Below are positions 23,265 to 35,469 of a stretch of DNA of 64,000 nt, piece after piece. Both the position numbers and the translations under genes were made by a program. Within the stretch, counting starts at the first letter, position 1. The number at the start of each line of letters is the position of its first letter. The DNA is taken from assembly GCA_039000515.1 (NCBI GenBank), contig JBCFYV010000012.1:35206562-35270561 (forward strand), given 5' to 3'. The notes below the pieces were generated by a model. That model had not been told where the DNA came from, searched no databases, and worked only from the letters and a program-made list of their open reading frames with translations. This DNA comes from Timema cristinae. Taxonomy: Eukaryota; Arthropoda; Insecta; Phasmatodea; Timematidae.

Positions 23265-25590
23265 GTAATCCCACTAGAACATTTGGAAGGTGGAGGGGTG
23301 GGGGTGAAGCAGATAACTGGAGGCCCCAAAACAAAGTTTAACCAGGGCCCCACGTCTGTCAAGGATGACGGTGGGTAAGATCATACAATCGTACAGCTTC
23401 GACTATATTCGTAGTAGTCGGATTATGTTGTAAAATTGTCGAATCAGTAAAATTATTGGTATGGGAGGATAATAAAAATGACGCAGTTACTCATTTGTCA
23501 ATAACAAGGTTTGTATGTACAACTTTGAAAAATTATATTGTGTATCGTTCCTCATATCTTTAACATACCATAGGCCCTATTAATTTTTTTATTAGTTGTT
23601 AAAATACTTTGTTTTTATTTGATCATATAGATAAGTGTTTTACAAACGTCACGTAACTATTTTGGGGTCATGGCCTGCAGGGTTATTGTTAACGTGCAGC
23701 AGCTTTAACGTTGGTATAATGTACACTTACCGATAAATTGTAACATTTAAAAATCAACAATCAAATACTAAAATTTAAAGTAAATAAAATTTTAATAATA
23801 ACTTTAAAATAAATCAAACTGCATGGTTGATAGATATTAGTGTTTTGAATAATATGTCGGATATTATTTAAAAAAAAATAGAAACATGAATTGACAAAAC
23901 AATTAAATCGTTTGCCTTCTTCAAAATAACAACATTGACAAAAAGTAAACAAGTCGCTATGAACTTTGTGTGACGTATGTTGCCAACTTTAGTAGACAGT
24001 GAAATAACTATGTAAATAACGAGATACCATTGTAAAGACGTCGGTATCGATAACATGCCAATACCTAGATACAGTGTATATACCAACACTAAGCTGATGT
24101 ACGCTCACAATAGCCCTGCTGATCAGCGTACTCTTTCCAACACTTCATAAAATAAATTGTACGGTGCACCGCACAAACTTTCTCTTTTATCTTAATACAA
24201 TTACTAAAAACTTGTAAGATTTGTGAAGCTAAATCATATACATTGTTGCAGAAACATTCCAACAAAGAGCATAAATGAAACAATAAACACATTTACAAAA
24301 TTGGGAAAGGAGGAACATATCTGTAAACCAAAGAGTATAACAATCAATGATTTAACTGTAAAAATCTCCCAAAAAATATATTTGCTTATTGATCAGAAAT
24401 TATTAGTTTTATAAAATACATTCCAAATAAAAGATTTTAATTTTGAATAGTATTACAACTTTACAATGATAAGTTATTTCGTATCTCAAATAGTTGCGAG
24501 ACATGATCAAAATTGGAAATTTATTCTCGTGTAAAATACCCTAGAAGTCATTTTCATGGGAAAATTAGGCCTTCCATTTTATGTGTAATGTTAAACAATA
24601 CCTGGATATAAAATTTAAACAAAGTCGTTTGAGCAGATTTAGAAAAAAAAACACGATTTGGTACTCTTTTTGCCCTTCACTAAAATACTCCTAAATTTGG
24701 GGTTAGATATCTAATTCCAAATATCCCTCGGGGAACCTTATGAAAACCCTAGATCCAAGTTGCATGCTGATGGGTAAAATGATTTTAGTCTCTAGCCCAA
24801 TTTAAGACACACATTGCGAAAACTATTATTTTTTTTGTTGCAGGGGGTCGTGAAACGTTGACATTTATCAAAATCTTGAGCGTGTTTTTTTTTTTTACGA
24901 TCACAAAACTTCTTTCTCTGAGGCGTCGAGAGAAAGTAAAATAAAGTATCAGTGGTAATAATTCCAAATTTTAATAATAAAGATAAAATAAGCTAAACCA
25001 TCCTTGGCAGTTTAAAAAAATACTTATAAAAATCTATTATATCACGTTAACATCTGCATTAATTTGTTTTTTCAGGTTTACTATTATAGAAAATATTGAC
25101 TATAATACCGAATAGTGCATCCTCCATAAACCTTCCCGTAATCTGGATGTATTACATTGTTAAACACTGATTTTGGAACTTAAATATACAACACACCCAA
25201 GTATGTGGTGTTAAATCGAAACTGTAATTTTATTGTATAGTAAGACGTTTCAAATTCTTTAATTAGTAATGAACTAAAAGTTAAACAAAACTTACATTCA
25301 ATATGTTTAGACACTAATTGGATGATCTAACAATATAACCTCACATACTTATGTACATCATCAAAACTAAAGTAAAGTTATGATCACGCCTACTTTCTTT
25401 CGCCATTGCTATATATTAGGCTACTTTCTAATTTTAAATAGTCCTATTAATATGAAGATATTGAAATGCAAATGTCCAAACTCAGAATTAAGTTGACTTA
25501 GGGAAAACGATGTTTTTATTCAAGCAATAATGGGTAAATACTGTAATCAATTATTAGGATTAATTGATTGTAGCTAGAATTTGTCAATTT
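23265..25590. other. A+T-rich sequence without recognised features
   Basis: Short frames on both strands (for example 23868-24089 and 24089-24292, minus) are hydrophobic or low-complexity and show no family resemblance. No splice-linked exon of mARC was recognised. Confidence 0.35.
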
Positions 25591-25594
25591 AATC

Positions 25595-26010
25595 GAAATG
25601 AAGTGATTTTATTAAGACCAAAATGATTCAAGTATGAATAAAATTGTAATCAAGTATGACTAAGGTGATTTATTTATAGATAAATTAATTAAAGTATGAA
25701 AAAAGTGATTCCTGTGTGTAGTTACTTCGAAGCAATTAAACTAGTACGCAGTTAGTCAAGTCGGTTTGAAGTGATTCAATCTGGTAAAAAAATAATTAAA
25801 TGGGTTCGAGGGAATTTAAGTTGCTAAAAAAATATATTTAAGTCCATATAAAGTGATTCAAGTTGGTTACAAGTTATTAAATTCTTACGAAGGGATTTAA
25901 ATAGTTTTTAAATTGTTTAATTTGGTACAAAGGGGTTCAAGTAAGCTTGAAGAGATTCAAGTAGGTATGAAATAACTTAAGTCTGTATGAAGTGATTTAA
26001 ATCAGAGCAA
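25595..26010 (+). repeat. Degenerate minisatellite, unit about 27-30 bp
   Basis: A poorly conserved unit around GTATGAAGTGATTCAAGT recurs more than ten times across 400 bp (for example AAGTGATTCAAGTTGG, AGAGATTCAAGTAGGTATGA, AAGTGATTTAAAT). Spacing is near 27-30 bp, with many substitutions. This is an old array. Confidence 0.7.
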
Positions 26011-26044
26011 AGTGAACCAAACAAGACCAATACTTCTCACCTGT

Positions 26045-26300
26045 CTCTTAGGTGCGCGGCACCTTGTCCCAAGGTCCTGAGTCCTATCTCCGTGCATTCG
26101 CCCTCCTTTAGGGGATCCCGCGACCCGACTTGAGTGGAAACACGGTTAGAGAGGCCAACTTCCCCACTTGACGCCACTGGGTGGGCACCTGGAGTCGTCT
26201 CCTATTCCTCCTCCTGCTTTCCCACCAGACCAGAAGACCCAGTCCGCTACCAGCACCAGGGAGCCGCCCATACGCACATGCATGTACCACATAGTAGCTG
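26045..26300. other. Short G+C-rich island of unknown origin
   Basis: About 250 bp of clearly higher G+C between A+T-rich blocks. It is open on both strands but without a recognisable protein. It may be the end of an unidentified mobile element. Confidence 0.35.
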
Positions 26301-26382
26301 GTGGGCACAAGGAACAGTAATAACTAGAGCCCAGATAGTTTTATGTAGTATTATTCAACAAAAGGTGTACATTAATATGTAG

Positions 26383-26632
26383 CAACCCGCCTCGGTGGCG
26401 TAGTTGGCTAACGCGCTTGTCGTGTTGAGATCGACTGCTGAGGACGAGGAGATCAAGGTTCGAATCTCGGTCGGGTGAACTGAGGGTGGTTTTTCCTAAA
26501 TGGTTTTCCACTCTCCCTCCACGCAAATGCGGGTTCACTTCCTCTAATTCAACCTTCCTAATTCCTAATCCATTAGTGTAATTAGTACTTAAAGCGTATA
26601 ACCCGAACGGGTAGTAAGACGCGGTGCTAAAA
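26383..26632 (+). mobile_element. SINE, best preserved copy of the family
   Basis: This copy shows the full architecture: CCTCGGTGGCGTAGTTGGCT (A-box region), GAGGAGATCAAGGTTCGAAT (B-box region), body GGTTTTCCACTCTCCCTCCA, the ATTAGTGTAATTAGTACTTA linker and tail AACCCGAACGGGTAGTAAGA, ending in an A-rich run. Pol III transcription and LINE-dependent mobilisation are inferred from the family type. No clear target duplication was seen. Confidence 0.9.
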
Positions 26633-26884
26633 AAAATTTAAAAAATTAGCCAAATATGTAATAATATGAAAATATGTAACATGGAATAAAACACTATCTG
26701 TCAACGCCACAATCTCTCCCTTTCATAGCACGAGAAACGTCAGACACTAAGTTAGGGTACAACAACTGTGATTCTTTGAATACATTGTGGGCACAATGGG
26801 CACAAGGTGCAGTGATAGAATGGCTTGTGGGTACAAAGTGCGTTGATAAATTTTACACTATGAAAAGTTTAAAAAAAAACACAT

Positions 26885-26920
26885 TTTATGAGCACAACCC
26901 GTTCGGGTTATACGTTTAAC
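26885..26920 (-). mobile_element. SINE tail fragment, reverse
   Basis: ACCCGTTCGGGTTATACG is the exact reverse complement of the family tail signature. Confidence 0.65.
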
Positions 26921-27287
26921 ACATATTTTGATTGATCATTAAAATCTAAATGCCCGGTAAACAGAGGTTACTGGAAAAGGAGTATGGAATGGATCTTTGT
27001 GATTCGAATGATGTATGTAATAGTTGCATTGGCATTTGTATTTTCCTCCTCTTCTGTTTCTTGTTCTACTGACGGACAGCTCCACCGAGGAACGTTTTAA
27101 GCCTCTTGGTTTCTGGTGTTTATGAATTTCGGCTTGACTATTTTAGTGCCTCAAAAAGACCGTTTTATGAAATTCGTAGGCCAAGGGTTCTCAATTTTTT
27201 AGGTATTTGTCTTTTGTAGAGCTTAATTTCTTCAGCAGCAGCATTTTATCAGAGATTGTAAAGTTTAAAAATGGTTACATTATCCTT

Positions 27288-28110
27288 AATATTATTAATA
27301 ATTATTATTACTTAATAATTAATTAATGCCAATACTAATAGATTAATCACCAACCAATCAATTAATAATCACTAATCAAGCCACTAATAGTTAATTAAAT
27401 CTTGATTAATTATTAATTAATTGTCAGTGTCTATTAACATTGAGCGTAGGTATGTTACACATTAAACACAGTTCCCTCGTAATTACGAAAGGCTGAGTCA
27501 GTCAAGCTATTCAGAAAAGTCCACAATAAGTTTACACATAGGTTTTGAAAGTCAGCTTTGCTTGGGTATAGTAACATACCAGTAAATTATATTTAGCAAA
27601 ACATCAGTAACCATGACACATTTTTAAATCTACTGTATAAGTAGGTGCGAAATTAGGACAAGAGGCTTCTTGTTTTTCAGAGAGTCTTTGAAGTGTTAAG
27701 AAGTTTTTTTTATTGTTGACGGCAAGGACCATCGAGGTAGGACTTATAGTATGTAGTTCTTGTCCAGGACGAGGTGGAGTAGTTAACCGATATAGACGTA
27801 TCCAACGATTGTTTGTTAGACTGATTAGTTTGAGGTATAAATTTCGTAGTATTTTACCAACTAACTATCTATATCACATTATGTACTTTAGTCTATAGTA
27901 AAATCTATCAACACATCGAGTTTGACTATTTTAAACCCTCCCACCCAACAACTATCACCCTTTGATAGGCTATCCTGACATATTTGCATACAGATAATGG
28001 GTTGGAGGGACGTGCAGTGACATAATCAATCGTAAATTAATTAATATATTATTTGGTAATATATTAATTGACCCATTAATAATTCATTAATTAATCAATT
28101 AGTTATGCTA
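27288..28110. other. Two blocks dense in TTAATTAAT words
   Basis: 27288-27425 and 28030-28110 are built almost entirely of overlapping ATTAAT/TTAATTA words on both strands. Between them is sequence with a 61-codon frame (27713-27898) of no known type. The blocks may be decayed simple sequence or clustered TAAT-core sites. Confidence 0.4.
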
Positions 28111-28270
28111 GTGTGAGATTGTCTAACAAAATAATTGGTCAAAGTTGGTAAAAAACTGTTTGTTTCTCAAAATCCGTTCCGTAAAGATTAAAAGATGCGT
28201 GTTCCTTGTGAGTTGATCAGCTTGATCGGAGGAACTGCTACTGATTCGTAGTGATAGTCTCAGATGTTAA

Positions 28271-28460
28271 GGCACATTTACACCAGAGCGAACGAGCATA
28301 CGAAAACATTCGTTGACAGTCGCTCCTGCTCTATTCGAAGCTGTTTGAACCTGTTCGAAGGTCGTTTAGACCGCGGAGAACAAATAAAGAATCGTTGTTA
28401 ACAGCCATGTTCGCAAAAGATCCACCCTTTCGCACCCATTCGCAGGTACCCCGGTAATGT
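28271..28460 (+). mobile_element. PIF/Harbinger-like element end
   Basis: TTAAGGCACATTTACACCAG and the following CGAACGAGC words resemble PIF/Harbinger termini next to a TTA/TAA target. The MADF relic at 28630-28860 lies just inside. The matching right terminus was not identified. Confidence 0.4.
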
Positions 28461-28629
28461 TGTGTATTTGTTTAGTATACCAATTTAAAAAAAATATATA
28501 GTGTTGAAATAATAAAAGGGCAAAAAAACAAAAATTTTAAAAAAATTGTAAAAAAAAACTATTTTGTGTTGCATTTAGCTATGCTGCAAATAAATATTTT
28601 ATGTTATACACTATTTAATGTTATGGAAT

Positions 28630-28860
28630 AAAATTAATTTTTAGCACAAGCTTATCCTTTCGTTGGACTTATCCAAAAGGAAGGAAATAGGCTTGAATGC
28701 AAATCATTTGGAATGGTAAACTTCATCGGCGCCCTTTCCTGTGGTATGCTCCCCTCCTTATACCTTCCCCGTCTGGATGTGGATAGTAAGGAATTCAATT
28801 TTTTCTTAACTTCTGATGGTCCAGCCTCGGCTATGTCTTTCATGTCCTTCTAAGCATCAT
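28630..28860 (-). pseudogene. MADF-domain relic (Harbinger accessory protein type)
   Basis: The minus strand reads MKDIAEAGPSEVKKKLNSLL and STSRRGRYKEG. After a one-base shift it continues G-K-G-A-D-E-V-Y-H-S-K-stop-F-A-F-K, then ISFLLDKSNERIS. This is the second half of a MADF domain, whose conserved parts are E-V-K-K-K-x-x-x-L, R-R-E-x-x-K and G-A-D-E-V-Y-x-S-K-W-F-A-F. The Trp is a stop codon and there is a frameshift, so it is dead. MADF proteins are DNA-binding factors, commonly the accessory partner in PIF/Harbinger transposons. Confidence 0.7.
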
Positions 28861-28879
28861 GTTTTTTTTCGTTAAAAGT

Positions 28880-30760
28880 TTAAATTTAAGGTATGATAGG
28901 TCCCATAAACACTTGTGTCACAGTACCCTAAATTAACTAGTGTTCTTTACTCAGACCACTCATTATACACAACTACAGCAGAACACGACAGTCACTACTA
29001 AATGGTGATAATAAACAAGTATGAACACTAAGCCTAAAGCTTAAAATGTAGATACACAAAAATAAAAGATGCAGAACTGAGGCCTAGAACGAGCAACGAA
29101 CACGGAGAGCAACGAATTTCCTTTATTATTCGCTCAAAGACCGACAACGGAGGGATCATCAGAGAATGCGAACCGAATATGAGTGAACATGGCGTACATT
29201 CTCTTTAACAATTTTTCTGATGAAGGTGTTTTCTTTATTCTAGATATGTTTACTTTAATAGTTCTTGTTGAGTCTCCCCTAGCAACCAAATAAGCTCCCT
29301 GGTAGTCTCGCCACTGTGACAGAAGCTAAGCATGAAAGGTTCTGGGAGGACAACCAGTGGTGAGGAGGAGAACTAGTTCCTAGCCGTTATTGCAACACCA
29401 TTATAATTCTAGTACAAAGTATACATAATATATTATCTAAACAAATATGGACAACTTCTTCTCAGGTGTCTTCGTGTTTATCTATGATGCCCGTTTACGA
29501 CCTCTGCTCGAACTCCTTCCCCGAGGGGCCAACAGCGGGTTGTGGAGCTCTAGCTAATGGTATGAAGCCTGATTTGTATATGGCATGATATCTGCTGATA
29601 TCGTTGGCTACTTCGATGGCTACAAGCCACCCTCGTGTCAAGACAATGTATAGAATGTTGATCCTATGAAGTAGCAGTTAACGAACTTAAATGAGCAAGG
29701 TTGGGTATTATGCTCTCATGTTTAAAAGTGCTGTAGATTGATGAATTATGACGATCTCTTCCCTGTGGCAAGTCTGTGACTTTGGCCTTCAGAGCCAGGC
29801 AGACTCTCAGTGCAGCAGCTCCTTCGTCTGCCTCTAATATCTGGACAGGTTGGGTCGTCAATGATGCCCAAGCCTCCGGCATGGAGACCATAATGGGGCC
29901 TGGACCTATTGGTGCTTGTGCATGTTATGGGGGCACTAAGCCGTGGCCTGCTGTAACTTGGAGAGGCAGCCCCAACTATTGGGCAGCAGCACCCACAGCC
30001 ACGTGGGGTGCATGGTCTGGGGCCGCAAGGGCTCTTCGTTCTATGTTTTCCGTGCATTAATCAGTTGCCTGGAGTGAGCCGCGGAGTTCATCTAACATTT
30101 CTACGATGTTCGTGTGTGTGGAATCTCTGTGAGACAAAGATCCGGAAACGATACTGATTTGGTGTTTGAAGAACTGTCCGGTGTGTCAAATACAGGTAAA
30201 TCATGTGTGCAAAGTTGAAAACTGTTTGGGTTTAAGGAACCTTTCTATGAAGTGAGCTCGGTGTCATGACGTCTTCACCAAACACAAGCTTCCTGGACGT
30301 TGCTGATGGCATTTCTGGAGAAGAGTTAGATTTGGTAGTAGACCTTTCTGTATTCGGTGAACACTAGCAGCTTGGCATCGCCGTGATGGTGGCCTTTCTT
30401 TCTTCATACGTCGATGAATGCTGGCATCCTATTCCGCAAACATTGATAATTTTTGGGTATTCCCCTCACGACCTACTGAGCATCCTGGCCCTTCACGCTT
30501 TCACTTTTATAGTCTAACCACTGCATGATGATTGTGTCAACATATGCATATATAAGGTGTAAATGTGGTCGGCACAAATAACCCTCCAGCCGTTAATATC
30601 AGTTTTTTTTATATAAACTGGAGCTGCTACTTCTTTATTCAAGTATCTCCCCATTTATCCTCACGAGGCTGAGTTTGGCCCCATTCCAGACCCATTGCTT
30701 CACAGATAAACTTTTAAAAGTACCGGGACCTCTGTATATAGGAACTCTTGACTACTATAC
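28880..30760. other. Unassigned region, G+C richer at 29490-30060
   Basis: Overlapping frames on both strands at 29664-30060 (94-103 residues) have low-complexity, Ala/Gly/Pro/Arg-rich content and no recognisable domain. The mutual overlap suggests composition rather than coding. No SINE or terminal repeat was recognised. Confidence 0.35.
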
Positions 30761-30764
30761 CACA

Positions 30765-31135
30765 GAGGTGGTTGAAAGACAACTCTAAATAAATTCTAGA
30801 GGATATCAATCATCAAAATTGTCAGAGTATAATTATTTAAAATAGCTTCTGAGATCATCCAATTTATTTTTTTAATTTGTTGGAACAAGCCCACTCTAAA
30901 TAGCTTCTAAAGTTACCCATTTCTTGAAAATTTACCGGGAGAAAACCACTTCAAATATCTTATATACTAATTCGAGGCAAAAACCACACTAAACATCTTC
31001 TATGTGCATTGAAATTTCAAAGTGTTTCTGGGAAAGGACCACTTAAAATAGCTCAAATAGATTAGCCAAACTAAAAAAAATTACAGATGAAGGTCATTGT
31101 AAATATTTTCTAGACATTTGATGGTGGGAAATCCC
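30765..31135 (+). repeat. Degenerate tandem repeat, unit about 60-65 bp
   Basis: A motif around CCACTCTAAATAGCTTCTAA recurs about six times between 30775 and 31125 in drifting form (ATTTAAAATAGCTTCTGAGA, CACTTCAAATATCTTATATA, CACTAAACATCTTCTATGTG, CACTTAAAATAGCTCAAATA). It is an ancient minisatellite. Confidence 0.65.
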
Positions 31136-31504
31136 CAGGCCCCTCAAAAATTCTTCTTTTTTGATAATGTCCTTTAGGCGAATAAGGTTTCGGTTTCTCC
31201 GCCATTGAAGTCGGATATTACATAAAGAGAAGTGACCACGCTATTCCCTTGGTACTGGGCCTGGTTTGAGCACCTGGCGGACCTGTTTGTTGCTATTATA
31301 ATATTACAATTAGTTACATAAATAAACGCCAAATCTTTAAAAATGTAGGTATACGCTTGACACCTGGTTGAGTAAAAGAGCCAAGAACTATTTATTACCT
31401 TCGAAACATCAAAAGAGGTCAGATGTTTTTTAATTATTTATTTCCTCGCATTTCACTACCTATTCCACTGTAAGTATAAGTAGGTTACTAATGACATCAT
31501 TGTT

Positions 31505-31690
31505 GTAAGAATGAACAAGGTAGAATATAAAGGAAGTGTACCCACATTTGCGTGGGGGAAGAATGGGAAAACTATTAGGAAAAACTACCCTCAGTACACT
31601 CAGCCGGGATCCAAACCACAACGTCCCCATAACCAGCAAACCAGACTTAATGAGCTTGACCACGTGCTCACTGTTACGGGTAGTAATAAT
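31505..31690 (-). mobile_element. SINE, reverse orientation
   Basis: Reverse-complement reading gives a B-box-like GGTTTGGATCCCGGC followed by the family body (AGTTTTCCCATTCTTCCCCC, ACGCAAATGTGGGTACACTT). The tail is missing. It explains the short frames at 31511-31742. Confidence 0.7.
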
Positions 31691-31699
31691 GTCAATCTT

Positions 31700-34000
31700 G
31701 CTAATATTAACAACAATATATCCCCTTATGTGTAAGTTTTAAGATAACCAATATTATCATAATATAATAATGGTTTTTACAAAATTATTATTCTTTTTGA
31801 ACGTATCTATTCTTACTTTCTCATATTTAAAGAAACTATTGTAATCGGGAAAAAATTTGACCTCGATGCTATGATGAATATCGACATTTAATTGCCTCCG
31901 AACCTAAAAAAGTGGATCTGGAAATTTTGTTTGTCCGTTGGTCTGTCTGTACCTGGTGCAACAGCTGAAACAGTTTGATGGATTTTGTTCAAACTTGATA
32001 TTTAGGCATTATTTGGAATTACCTCCAGCCGGTTTTAAAATAAGAATTCCAGCCCTTTAAATAAGGGTTGTTTATTGATTACTATTTTTGAAAAATTTGA
32101 GATTTTTCGAAAATGGCTTTAACAATTTTGTGTATTTGACATGACAAATAAAACTGTATGCCTATCTTGTGAGAGAAAATTAATAATTTTTCTTAAAATG
32201 TTCTTCAAGAATAATTTATTCATGCTCGAAAATTCTATCAGCTACTTTATCGGCCGAGTTGTTAAATATTTAAGATCTCCATTCTCCACAGTTGGCAAGG
32301 GTGTGGAAAGTGTGGGAGGTCTGGGGATCCGAACCCCCCTAAAATTTCATGGACACCCTAAGGGGCCCTTATATAAGTATAGAAAGTATTTGTATTAGCT
32401 AATGCTGACTAGAGTAAAATTTTATATCTGACCCCCCCCCAATGCCCTAGAAAAATTAAAATTTTCTCAATTTCTAATTTCTGTTAATTTTTTTTCTCTA
32501 CTAAGAAGGACCCTTTAAAATGAAGCCCTAGGTCAGGGCTCCTGTCCTCCCTCGCTCCCAGCTCTCCTTCAAAATGACCCTGAGCTGACAAGTTCAACTG
32601 TTATTACGTGATTTGACCAGGACTTTTTTTCATTTAAAAAACCTCTGGTAAAATTCCGGATTCTCCTGATAAATATTCAAGAACTGTCAATACTACAATA
32701 AGTATCAATGCATCTACTGACGCGATAATTTATTTATTTAGATCCAAAAATAGTTTTTTGTTATAAAAATCTGAAAAAATACGGAACTTAGAACACGTTT
32801 CCTCCATTTCACACTATATTATAGTTAACCTCAATATGTTTTAACCCTTTATTAATACTATTTTCTGTCTTGAAAGAAGTATGGGAGAGAGCAACTACCC
32901 CATTTTCCTTTTCATGGGCACACCACTGACACTAAAATGGATTGTGTTCCTGGTTATAGATGATAGCTACTTTTTAAAAAATATATATATAAATATATAT
33001 TCCACTTACTAATACAATCAACTTGACGGTGTGGACCGAGCCTGGTGGTTTCTTCTATCTTCGTGCTAATCTAATTAGCGCCTCTTGAGATGTACAGATG
33101 GTGCGTGATAGAAACGATGCGAAGGTCACTAGAAATATCCAAAACGCATTTACTCGATGTGAAGGTGCTGTTGCGTAAGATGAAAAGATCTATGACCAAA
33201 CAGAATGTATGAAAACAGTCTGGGAGGTCGATTGATAATCTTGGACCCAATGCGAACTTGTATTCGTGCACCTCCCCCTCAAATTCTCCTATATTTCCCC
33301 TATCGTAATTCAACCAATTGAAAGAATTCGCTCCTTTTTATTTCTTTGGCCTCGTCTGCACGTTGAACCTTTTTTGAGAGTATATCAGATTATCTTAAAG
33401 CCAATGTCGCCAACACTAGAAGGCTTAACACATACATACTTTCCCCAGGTATGAAACGGGACGAGCCAGACGCGCGTGAAGGCTGTGCGTGTAAATGAGA
33501 CAAAGTGAGAAAGGATTGGTGGGTGCACTTTTCTCTTTCCTTCAGTTAAATCCCTTGTTCCCAGCACGTGGATTGATACAGGTTTCGTACAAGCCAGTCA
33601 CACACTTCAACCAAATCTCAATTCGTGTTAACTTTAAATCATCCTAGTGTGATATTGGTTGCCAAATAATGGAGAAGGGAGTTCGTAACGGAATTTATAG
33701 AGGCATGCAAAGCACATATATATCTGTGGAAACTAAAATTGAAAGAATACTCAAACAAAAATTTTTAAAAGATGCCGCATGTGATCAGTCAGCAAAGATA
33801 TGAAAAATATTAACCCACGTCAAAATACAAAAAGGTGTGTTCTTGCACGCAGGATTGTAGTGGCTCGTAGCTAGAGAAGTGAAACAGAAAATTTTTCGGG
33901 AAAATTTTCCAAAACGTAAAATTCTCAATCATTATTGCTATAAATTAATTTCAACTGATTAAATAGATAATACTAATAACAGTAATAATTATTGGTAATG
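31700..34000. other. Sequence without recognised features
   Basis: 31925-32010 resembles the TCTGTCTG-type repeat at 22990. There is a C-run at 32431-32440 and an AT-dinucleotide stretch near 32980. Frames at 33071-33313 (-) and 33266-33454 (+) overlap each other and match no known family. Confidence 0.35.
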
Positions 34001-34001
34001 A

Positions 34002-34003
34002 TT

Positions 34004-34042
<39 letters not shown>
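34002..34042 (+). repeat. (TAG)n microsatellite
   Basis: About 13 uninterrupted TAG trinucleotides. The SINE at 34051 inserted at its right edge. Confidence 0.9.
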
Positions 34043-34050
34043 AAGAAACA

Positions 34051-34297
34051 CCTGCTTCGGTGGCCGCTCGGTTCAACGCATTACTTTTGCAATAGACCAG
34101 ACTGCTGATGACAGGGAGATCGGGTTTGATCCCAGTCGGGTTCACTGAGGGTTGTTTTTCCTAAATGGTTTTCCCCCTAACTTCACGCAATTGCGGGTAG
34201 AAGTCCTCTAAATTAAACCTTCCACATCCCTAGCACATTAGCGTAATTGGTACATAGGAGTATAAACCCGACCGGGTAGTAAGTCGTGGTGATTAAA
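34051..34297 (+). mobile_element. SINE with perfect 15-bp target duplication
   Basis: Head (CCTGCTTCGGTGGCC; B-box-like GGTTTGATCCCAG), body (TTTCCTAAATGGTTTTCCCC) and tail (AACCCGACCGGGTAGTAAGT) are all recognisable. AGTAGTAAAGAAACA occurs immediately before (34036-34050) and after (34298-34312). This fixes both ends of the element and shows that its 5' end is the tRNA-like head. Confidence 0.9.
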
Positions 34298-34314
34298 AGT
34301 AGTAAAGAAACAGT

Positions 34315-35465
34315 TCATAAATCATAATTCAATTTTTTATCTTCATTAAGTTAACTAAAATAATTTTAAGGTTGGCCCGATATTTGTTTTCGCCTTCTTT
34401 CCCCATGCTTCCAATCTAACCTTCGCCCACCCAGGTCTCCCGCCCCCTCACTTGTCTCTTTACACACTATATTTTGAAGTATAATAGGATCTAAGGTGCC
34501 ACCTCTATAATTTAACCCCTCCAACGGAAGCCACCACTGCAGAAAATGTTCCTATTCAAAATTTTCAACAGCTTCGTAGCGCGTTGAAAATGTCAACACT
34601 CCGGTCGTGGCGCGTTTGTCATACACACAAGTTATAATATAATGGTTTTCCCGTTTCATATGAAAAAATTTACCAAGCGAGGAAAAGTGATAAACACATA
34701 AATTTAAGAACAAAATCACCATTATATTTAGGGTTATTGGCGTTGTTTACTTGAAGGCACGTAGCCAGGAAAAACTTTTGAAAAGGGGTTGGGGAGGGAT
34801 ACCATTTCTAACGAAAACATAAAAATTTTAAAAATTAAACACATATATAATTAATTGATAAATATATTTTAAATGTGTATACATCACAAAACATTAAAAA
34901 TATATTAAATGGCAAAGTAATATTTTTTATCCATGCTAAAAGAAACTATTTATACTTTTATTCTCTTGGGCTGTGCCATAAAAGTTTCTACCAGGTGTTT
35001 ATTGGAAAACTTTTCACCAAAATATCTCAAAAACAACGCATTGAAGAAGAAAATGTTTTAGACAGAACAAAAATTGTTTGGCTCTGAGGGGGAAGTAAGG
35101 TGGCAGGGCTGGTATGACCTTGGATGGCGTTGCTTAGGTGACGTTAAGGTCACACTGATTATTTTTTTTAATGAGACTCCATATTTGTATGACATATTCC
35201 TGTAGATCACGTTGAGCTATTTTCAAAATTGTGTTTATTAAGCTTTTTAAAAGTAAAAGCTATCACAATAAATGAGCCACACAGGTATCTGAGTCACCAA
35301 TACACTTTCATACCATCAATCTTATGACAAGTTGATAATATACACTATATGCAGACAATGGCACACACTTCCATACTAACCACAGCACTTCTGTGACAAA
35401 ACCCTCTAGGCATTTGGCCGACGCCGTTCTCGAGCAGGTTGAGCCCTAGGGTTGTCTTGGCCACC
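34315..35465. other. Sequence flanking the gypsy fragment, no gene recognised
   Basis: Short frame at 34875-35087 (+) without homology. The 3' LTR of the gypsy element would be expected around here, but without a second copy it cannot be delimited. Confidence 0.35.
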
Positions 35466-35469
35466 TCCA

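Noticed and set aside
29276..29385. Possible 5S rRNA-like stretch (AGAAGCTAAGCA)
   Set aside because: Only a short word resembles 5S rRNA. The rest does not follow the conserved boxes or fold.
29664..30060. Overlapping frames in a G+C-richer block
   Set aside because: Open on both strands with low-complexity content. No family recognised, so described only as an unassigned region.
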